This document shows, piece after piece, positions 58,271 through 64,000 of a stretch of 64,000 bases of DNA (position 1 is the first letter of the stretch; each line of letters opens with the position of its first letter). The position numbers and the translations under genes are program-made. Source of the stretch: Neobacillus cucumis (GTDB lineage Bacteria; Bacillota; Bacilli; Bacillales_B; DSM-18226). The stretch lies in the NCBI RefSeq assembly GCF_023715505.1, contig NZ_JAMBOH010000016.1, forward strand, positions 65,602 through 129,601. The letters run 5' to 3'. The notes under the pieces were generated by a model. The model ran no database searches, was not told the DNA's origin, and saw only the letters and a program-made list of their open reading frames with translations.

Positions 58271-61200
58271 ATGTTTAAAAGAATATTAATTGCCAACCGC
58301 GGTGCTATTGCCGTTCGAATTGAAAGAACATTGCGAAAGATGGGCATCCAATCTGTCGCAGTCTATACGAAAGCCGATCAAGACAGCTTGCATGTGGACC
58401 TAGCTGACCTAGCTATTTTGATTGGTGAAGGGGCTGCTAAAGACAGCTACTTAAATGCAGACCTTATTTTGAAGGCCGCTTTAGACAATCATGTAGATGC
58501 TATTCACCCCGGCTATGGATTTTTAAGTGAAAATGCAGATTTCGCCCGTGCCTGCCGTGAAAAAGGGATTACCTTTATTGGACCAACACCTGAACAAATG
58601 GAGTTATTTGGATTAAAACACTCTGCACGAGAAATTGCAGTCAAAGCGAGTGTTCCCCTCCTTCCAGGTACTTCACTTATCACCGATTTAACTACTGCCT
58701 TAACAGAAGCAGAACGGATTGGTTATCCTGTTATGTTAAAAAGTACTGCCGGCGGTGGCGGGATTGGCATGCGAGTTTGCCCGGATGCCATATCCCTCCG
58801 CGAGGCATTCGATTCTGTCTGCAGACTGGCAGAAGCAAACTTTAATAATGGCGGTGTCTTTTTAGAAAAATACATTCAGAAGGCCCGTCATGTAGAGGTT
58901 CAGATTTTTGGAAACGAGTTTGGTGAAGTCGCAGCGCTCGGTGAACGCGACTGTTCGATTCAACGCCGCAATCAAAAAGTTGTCGAGGAAAGCCCGGCTC
59001 CTTGTCTCCCCTCTTCCGTAAGAGAAGAAATGCTCGCTTCAGCGAAACGGTTAGCCATGGAAGTGGGATACCGAAGTGCAGGTACGGTAGAATTTTTGTA
59101 TGATCCAGATGAAAAGCGTTTTTACTTTCTTGAAGTAAATACACGACTTCAAGTGGAACACGGTGTCACCGAAGAAGTGTTGAATATTGATTTAGTTGAA
59201 TGGATGGTTCGGGAAGCAGCCGGTGAATTACGCTCATTAGATTCACTATATACCGCACCTAATGGACACAGTATCCAAGCTCGTATCTATGCTGAAGACT
59301 GCTTGAATGATTTTCGTCCAAGCGGCGGGCAGCTTGACAAGGTTCATTTTTCCGACAATGCCCGAATTGAAACGTGGGTTCGTGATGGTCTGGTTGTCAC
59401 TCCCCTTTATGATCCAATGCTTGCGAAAATAATTGTTCACGCAGAATCCCGGGAAGAAGCGATTAGGCAATTAAGCTTAGCCCTTGAACAAACTCGCCTT
59501 TATGGAGTGACTACTAACCTTCAATATATACAGGCGCTTTTAGAGGAAGAGGATTGCCGAATAGGCAATGTCCATACGCAAATGTTAAAGGAATTCTCCC
59601 CAGATGAACGTGCGATAGAAATCCTTGATGGCGGCATTCAAACAACTGTTCAGGATTGGCCTGGCCGTATTGGGCATTGGGATGTAGGCGTTCCGCCTTG
59701 CGGACCAATGGACCCGTTCTCTTTTAGAATAGGGAATAAATTACTTGGAAATGAAGATCATGCTGCTGGCCTTGAATTAACACTTCGCGGCGGCTCCTTT
59801 CGCTTCCGCAGTGATATGAGGATTGCTCTTACAGGTGCTAATATGAGTGCTAAGCTCGATGAAAATGATGTTCCAATGTATCAGGTTCTAACTGTTAAAC
59901 GCGGCCAAGTGCTGTCCTTTGGTGAAGCGGCATCCGGCATGCGAACCTATTTATTGGTAGCAGGCGGATTGGATATGCCCCTTCATCTCGGCAGTGCATC
60001 AACGTTCACACTCGGTGGATTTGGTGGTCATGGCGGCCGGGCACTTCGTACCGGTGATGTACTACGCGTAAATAAAAGTACGACTCTTGCAGTAGGTGGG
60101 CTTCCTGCCGTAAAACAGCCTACTATTGAACGAAATTGGACCATTGGCGTAATCCCTGGTCCACATTGTACCGAGGAATTCTTACTGCCTGATTACCTAA
60201 ATCAGTTAACGAATACAAGCTGGGAAGTTCATTTTAATAGTTCACGGACCGGTGTCCGCTTAATTGGCCCTGCCCCGTTTTGGGCACGAGAAGATGGCGG
60301 AGAAGCAGGTCTCCATCCATCGAATATACACGATAATGCTTATGCGATTGGAACACTGGATTTAACTGGTGATATGCCGATTTTACTTGGACCTGATGGC
60401 CCTAGTTTGGGTGGTTTTGTATGTCCTGTCACGACCGCATCAGCTGAATTCTGGAAGATTGGCCAGCTTCATGCGGGCGACCGGATCAAGTTCCGGTTAC
60501 TAACTCTTGAAGAAGCAGATAAACTTCGAAAACAGCAGGAACAATTCCTGGAAGCAGTCGCCACAAATGATCAAATAGTTTCTAATGTTCCTTCCTTGCC
60601 TGGTGAGGTTAAACAGTTTTCAACAGACTACCCAATTCTTAAAAGAAATACAGATGGTAATTTCCCAATGACCATTCGTGCTGCTGGAGATGAGAACGTT
60701 CTAATAGAATATGGTAATTTAGAGCTTGATCTTCTCCTTCGTTTTCAGGTTCATGCATTAATGGAAGCTATCGAAACGGAAAGAACAATTCCGGTTTTAG
60801 ATTTGACACCAGGAATTCGTTCCCTTCAGGTTCATTTTGATTCAACCAAAATGGCGATTTTATCCGTTTGTGAAATGATCGAATCCATCAATGATAAGCT
60901 CCCTCGCTTAGAGGAAATGGAAGTACCATCACGTATTGTTCGTCTGCCGCTTTCATGGGACGATCCGGCAACAAGACTTGCGATCGATCGTTACCAACAA
61001 AATGTACGGCCGGATGCACCTTGGTGCCCTAACAATTTAGAATTTATCCGCCGTGTAAATGGTCTTAATGATATTGATGATGTAAAGAGAATCGTTTTTG
61101 ATGCGAATTACCTTGTTCTCGGTCTTGGTGATGTTTATCTCGGGGCTCCAGTAGCTACGCCAGTTGATCCCCGTCACCGTTTAGTGACGACTAAATATAA

Positions 61201-61930
61201 TCCTGCCCGTACATGGACACCGGAAAATGCTGTTGGAATTGGCGGCGCCTATATGTGTGTATATGGAATGGAAGGCCCTGGAGGTTATCAATTTGTAGGA
61301 CGGACTGTCCAAGTTTGGAATCGCCTCCGTGAAACGAGAAGTTTCCAAGCAGACAAACCATGGCTGCTTCGCTTCTTTGACCAAATTCAATTTTATCCGG
61401 TCAGTGCAGAGGAACTGCTGGAAATGCGGGAGGACTTTTTACGAGGCCGTTTTGAAGTAGATATTACCGAAACAACGTTTAAGCTTGGCGATTACTTAAC
61501 TTTCCTAGACTCAATCAAAGAAAGCACTGACAGCTTCCGAGAAACCCAGCAAGCTGCATTCCGTGAGGAGCGTGAAAATTGGCGCAAGAACGGCCTTGCT
61601 GAATTTGTTTCTGAACATGAAGTAGCTGAAGCAGTTGAGGAAGTTTTGCCAGAGGGAGCAGAAGGGGTTCGCACCGCCCTTCCGGGAAGCATATGGAAGG
61701 TACTTATCACTCTAGGTGATGAAGTGAAAAAAGGTGACACTTTAATAATAGAAGAGAGTATGAAAATGGAATTTCCACAGCTAGCTCCATGTGACGGATA
61801 TATTCATTCTATACATGTTTCACCTGGCGATGAGGTTCATGCAGGTCAGTTAATTGTCTCTATTACAAAAGAAATGCGAGGTGCAGCCCATGCAAACGAT
61901 CAACATGCCACAAACGCTATCCATTCATGA
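58271..61930 (+). CDS. Biotin-dependent guanidine/urea carboxylase
   Basis: A 1219-aa multidomain carboxylase. Residues 1-445 are biotin carboxylase (KRILIANRGAIAVRIERTL, the ATP-grasp Gly loop KSTAGGGGIGMRV, EVNTRLQVEHGVTEE). Residues about 460-760 and 790-1130 are the AHS2 and AHS1 (KipA/KipI-like) carboxyltransferase domains, including KYNPARTWTPENAVGIGG and YGMEGPGGYQFVGRT. The C-terminal 80 residues are a biotinyl domain with the biotin Lys in ESMKMEF near residue 1165. The enzyme uses ATP and bicarbonate. Control by a guanidine-I riboswitch and the deiminase pair upstream argue for guanidine rather than urea as substrate. The start is ATG 58271 after AAAGGAGTG; it overlaps the hydrolase gene by 41 nt. 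Confidence 0.92.
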   Translation: MFKRILIANRGAIAVRIERTLRKMGIQSVAVYTKADQDSLHVDLADLAILIGEGAAKDSYLNADLILKAALDNHVDAIHPGYGFLSENADFARACREKGITFIGPTPEQMELFGLKHSAREIAVKASVPLLPGTSLITDLTTALTEAERIGYPVMLKSTAGGGGIGMRVCPDAISLREAFDSVCRLAEANFNNGGVFLEKYIQKARHVEVQIFGNEFGEVAALGERDCSIQRRNQKVVEESPAPCLPSSVREEMLASAKRLAMEVGYRSAGTVEFLYDPDEKRFYFLEVNTRLQVEHGVTEEVLNIDLVEWMVREAAGELRSLDSLYTAPNGHSIQARIYAEDCLNDFRPSGGQLDKVHFSDNARIETWVRDGLVVTPLYDPMLAKIIVHAESREEAIRQLSLALEQTRLYGVTTNLQYIQALLEEEDCRIGNVHTQMLKEFSPDERAIEILDGGIQTTVQDWPGRIGHWDVGVPPCGPMDPFSFRIGNKLLGNEDHAAGLELTLRGGSFRFRSDMRIALTGANMSAKLDENDVPMYQVLTVKRGQVLSFGEAASGMRTYLLVAGGLDMPLHLGSASTFTLGGFGGHGGRALRTGDVLRVNKSTTLAVGGLPAVKQPTIERNWTIGVIPGPHCTEEFLLPDYLNQLTNTSWEVHFNSSRTGVRLIGPAPFWAREDGGEAGLHPSNIHDNAYAIGTLDLTGDMPILLGPDGPSLGGFVCPVTTASAEFWKIGQLHAGDRIKFRLLTLEEADKLRKQQEQFLEAVATNDQIVSNVPSLPGEVKQFSTDYPILKRNTDGNFPMTIRAAGDENVLIEYGNLELDLLLRFQVHALMEAIETERTIPVLDLTPGIRSLQVHFDSTKMAILSVCEMIESINDKLPRLEEMEVPSRIVRLPLSWDDPATRLAIDRYQQNVRPDAPWCPNNLEFIRRVNGLNDIDDVKRIVFDANYLVLGLGDVYLGAPVATPVDPRHRLVTTKYNPARTWTPENAVGIGGAYMCVYGMEGPGGYQFVGRTVQVWNRLRETRSFQADKPWLLRFFDQIQFYPVSAEELLEMREDFLRGRFEVDITETTFKLGDYLTFLDSIKESTDSFRETQQAAFREERENWRKNGLAEFVSEHEVAEAVEEVLPEGAEGVRTALPGSIWKVLITLGDEVKKGDTLIIEESMKMEFPQLAPCDGYIHSIHVSPGDEVHAGQLIVSITKEMRGAAHANDQHATNAIHS

Positions 61931-63629
61931 GTTGAAGAAAAACTATCAATCTAAAAAACTTACACCTGAAGCTCTTTGCATGGAAATTGTAAAGCGTGCG
62001 GAATCAGATAAAGAGTTTAATATTTGGATTACCGCTCCTTCGATGGAGATCATCCAGCCCTATCTTGAAAGATTAAATCAAATGGACCCAGAGCAAACAC
62101 CGCTCTGGGGAATCCCTTTCGCCATAAAAGATAATATTGATTTGGCAGATGTTCCTACCACTGCCGGCTGCCCTGACTATTCCTTCACCCCAAGTGAGCA
62201 TGCGACAGCAGTGAAGCGTTTGATTGAAGCGGGCGCCATTCCAATTGGTAAAACAAACCTCGATCAATTTGCAACAGGACTCGTAGGTACACGCAGCCCT
62301 TACGGAGAAACAAAAAACGCCCTCTCCCCCGACCTAATCAGCGGCGGCTCAAGTTCAGGTTCCGCAGTTTCCGTTGCCCGTGGTCTCGCCGCGTTTTCCC
62401 TAGGTACAGATACCGCAGGATCCGGTCGTGTTCCAGCAGCCTTAAATAGACTAGTAGGGTTAAAGACAAGTATTGGAGCTTGGCCGGTAAAGGGTCTGGT
62501 TCCTGCTTGCGCAAGTCTAGATTGCATTACAGTCTTTGCAAACAGCCTTACGGATGCATTAATGGTGGATGTAGTAGTCCGGGGATTTGAGGAAAATGAT
62601 CCTTGGTCTCGCCAGATAGAACGCCGAACAAACGCCCTTCCGGAAAAAATTCTTTTATTAAAAAAAGAACCTGAATTTTTCGGACCCTTTGCTGAGGAAT
62701 ATCGGCAAGCATGGGAGTCAGCTGTTGATCGAATAAACCACCTTTCCATTCCGATTGAATACATCGACGGAAGTTATTTATCTGAGGCAGCTTCTATTTT
62801 ATATGATGGCCCGTGGGTGGCAGAGCGCTGGGCGGATTTAGGCTCCTTCATTAATTCAAACGAAAAGACTGTTTTTCCTGTAACAGAAACAGTGCTTCGC
62901 AATGGAGCGAATCCAGATTACGATGCCGCTTCTGTTTTTAATGCTATTCACAAACTGCAAGCATTTAAACAAAAAGCGCATCAACAACTTAAGAATGCCG
63001 TATTAATCATGCCAACATCCGGCGGTACCTGGACAAGAGAACAAGTACGGGAAAATCCAATTGAGACCAATAGCAAAATGGGACTTTACACGAATCATTG
63101 TAATCTTTTAGACTTGTGTGCGATCGCGGTACCATGTGATGATGCTTCGGAAAATCTTCCGTTTGGAATTTCGATGTTCTCAAGTAATGTGAATGAACAC
63201 TTGATTTCTGGTCTATCCGATTTATTTTTAAATGGTGTTCGTTCATCGGTTAATAAAGCTACTACTCTAGTTGCGGTTTGTGGCCTTCACATGAGAGGCT
63301 TTGCGCTGGAAAAACAAATGAAGGATCATGGCGCTGTATTTGTTCGAGAGGATAAAACAGCTGGTAAATACAAAATGGTTAAGTTACCCTCTCTTCCTCC
63401 AAAACCGGGTTTAATCCGAACAAATGGTTCGGGAGTTTCAATTGAACTGGAGTTATGGGAAATGCCCTTGTCAGAGCTTGGATCTTTTGCAACATTAATC
63501 CCTTCCCCACTAGGACTTGGGAAGGTTGAACTCGAAGATGGAACCGAAGTATTGGGATTTGTATGTGAGGCAATCGCTGCTGAGGATGCCGAAGATATTT
63601 CGTATACTGGCGGCTGGCGCTATATTTAA
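61890..63629 (+). CDS. atzF: Allophanate hydrolase
   Basis: A 579-aa amidase-signature enzyme that hydrolyses allophanate to ammonia and CO2. The Ser-cisSer-Lys triad is visible: the Lys in WGIPFAIKDNIDLADVPTTA, then SGGSSSGSAVSVARG, and the nucleophile Ser in GTDTAGSGRVPAAL. The C-terminal 130 residues (from near AVCGLHMRGFALEKQMK) form the additional domain found in allophanate hydrolases. The start at ATG 61890 follows CGAGGTG, inside the 3' end of the carboxylase gene; the overlap suggests coupled translation. It completes a guanidine-to-ammonia pathway and is followed by a terminator. Confidence 0.92.
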   Translation: MQTINMPQTLSIHELKKNYQSKKLTPEALCMEIVKRAESDKEFNIWITAPSMEIIQPYLERLNQMDPEQTPLWGIPFAIKDNIDLADVPTTAGCPDYSFTPSEHATAVKRLIEAGAIPIGKTNLDQFATGLVGTRSPYGETKNALSPDLISGGSSSGSAVSVARGLAAFSLGTDTAGSGRVPAALNRLVGLKTSIGAWPVKGLVPACASLDCITVFANSLTDALMVDVVVRGFEENDPWSRQIERRTNALPEKILLLKKEPEFFGPFAEEYRQAWESAVDRINHLSIPIEYIDGSYLSEAASILYDGPWVAERWADLGSFINSNEKTVFPVTETVLRNGANPDYDAASVFNAIHKLQAFKQKAHQQLKNAVLIMPTSGGTWTREQVRENPIETNSKMGLYTNHCNLLDLCAIAVPCDDASENLPFGISMFSSNVNEHLISGLSDLFLNGVRSSVNKATTLVAVCGLHMRGFALEKQMKDHGAVFVREDKTAGKYKMVKLPSLPPKPGLIRTNGSGVSIELELWEMPLSELGSFATLIPSPLGLGKVELEDGTEVLGFVCEAIAAEDAEDISYTGGWRYI

Positions 63630-63636
63630 TGAAAGA

Positions 63637-63672
63637 AGTCCATGTAGACAAGATTCTACATGGACTTTTTTT
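63637..63672 (+). terminator. Terminator of the guanidine degradation operon
   Basis: A perfect 12-bp stem AGTCCATGTAGA / TCTACATGGACT with a 6-nt loop is followed by TTTTTTTC. Confidence 0.88.
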
Positions 63673-63742
63673 CTTTTAAAGCAGATATTGTCGGACATTT
63701 GTTTTTCTAGAAGTTAGACTTCGAAAAAAGCCTTGATTAATT

Positions 63743-63873
63743 ATTGACTACCCATTTTGTTCTTTCCGTTTAATTTCGGTCATCAATACCCTTCATTGAT
63801 GACCCATTTTGTTCTTTCCATTTAACTTCGGTCGTCAATACCTTTCATTGACGACTCATTTTGTTCTTTCCAT
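63743..63873. repeat. 52-bp tandem repeat forming covarying hairpins, interrupted by an insertion sequence
   Basis: Two and a half units of 52 bp (63743-63794, 63795-63846 and 63847-63873) share the core CATTTTGTTCTTTCC. The unit junctions form hairpins: GGTCATCAAT / ATTGATGACC and GTCGTCAAT / ATTGACGAC, around a 7-nt loop. Where the left arm changes from A to G the right arm changes from T to C, so pairing is kept. The third unit matches up to position 63873 and then stops where the insertion sequence begins. Confidence 0.8.
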
Positions 63874-64000
63874 GATTAAGTCCGTATAATTGTGTAAAAA
63901 GAAAAGGAGTCAAATTAATTCCTCTTGTCAACAATGTTAACAGCGACGAAAACAATGAGGAGGAATTAATCATGACTCAAATTCAGTTTAACCTAAATAT
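63874..64000 (+). mobile_element. IS256-family insertion sequence, left end (truncated by window edge)
   Basis: The sequence GATTAAGTCCGTATAATTGT (63874-63893) resembles the terminal inverted repeat of Bacillus IS256-type elements. It starts exactly where the tandem repeat is broken off. A transposase gene starts 98 bp inside. The right end and any target duplication are outside the window. Confidence 0.7.
63972..64000 (+). CDS. IS256-family transposase, N-terminal fragment
   Basis: Only the first nine codons are present (MTQIQFNLN), with a strong ribosome site (AGGAGGAATTAATC) before the ATG at 63972. The MTQIQFNL start is characteristic of IS256-group transposases of bacilli. The remainder of the gene lies beyond the window, so the call rests on this start and the neighbouring terminal repeat. 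Confidence 0.65.

Noticed and set aside
63743..63873. CRISPR array
   Set aside because: Repeats are directly adjacent with a 52-bp period and no variable spacers, and no cas genes are present.

Overview
The window is from a low-GC, endospore-forming member of the Bacillaceae, most like Neobacillus or another Bacillus sensu lato. The evidence is the CotW/CotX spore-coat genes, a DUF3231 protein, lipoteichoic-acid synthase, YesM/YesN-type regulators, CcpA-type cre boxes, strong AGGAGG ribosome sites with frequent GTG/TTG starts, and interspersed Bacillaceae palindromic repeats. No rRNA, tRNA or CRISPR array was seen.

Layout. (1) 1-4.5 kb: spore-coat genes (cotW, two cotX-like genes with internally duplicated domains), an LtaS-type enzyme, a DUF3231 protein and a 55-residue hydrophilic protein. 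(2) 4.6-27.0 kb, all minus strand: a pectin/rhamnogalacturonan and galacturonate island. It holds a polysaccharide deacetylase, GH4 alpha-galacturonidase, two GH105 unsaturated-uronyl hydrolases (one with a large N-terminal extension), uxaA-uxaB-uxaC, a MATE-like exporter, a YesN/YesM two-component system, a secreted PL1 pectate lyase, KdgF, a sugar ABC importer without its own ATPase, a rhamnogalacturonan acetylesterase and a decayed GH28 polygalacturonase. Extracellular lyases and esterases cut pectin, the ABC importer takes up oligomers, GH105/GH4/KdgF make monomers, and UxaCBA feeds them into the 2-keto-3-deoxygluconate route. (3) 27.1-28.3 kb: a frameshifted diguanylate cyclase. (4) 28.6-46.9 kb, all minus strand: a catabolic island. 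It combines a complete beta-oxidation set with an aroyl-CoA-type thioesterase, an aromatic-ring FAD monooxygenase, a gentisate-dioxygenase-like double cupin, a fumarylacetoacetate-hydrolase-family enzyme, a PucR-type regulator and a Liv-type ABC importer. This reads as side-chain shortening of an aromatic acid followed by a gentisate ring-cleavage route. (5) 47.3-53.0 kb: a TctCBA tripartite tricarboxylate transporter followed by a CitST/DcuSR-type two-component system. (6) 53.1-54.9 kb: a 37-codon ORF with its own terminator, and a secreted M14 carboxypeptidase. (7) 55.0-63.7 kb, plus strand: a guanidine utilisation locus with two guanidine-I (ykkC) riboswitches, an APC permease, two DUF1989 proteins (carboxyguanidine deiminase-type), a biotin-dependent guanidine/urea carboxylase and allophanate hydrolase. 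(8) 63.7-64.0 kb: a 52-bp tandem hairpin repeat interrupted by the left end of an IS256-family element that runs off the window.

The most notable items are the guanidine locus with two riboswitches whose terminators are built differently, the composite aromatic-acid island, a 0.7-kb patch carrying four indels in two adjacent genes, a 182-bp GC-rich element with perfect 12-bp terminal inverted repeats, and a covarying tandem-hairpin array with the insertion sequence inside its third unit. Several starts were moved to ribosome-site-supported codons, and each case is noted in its entry.
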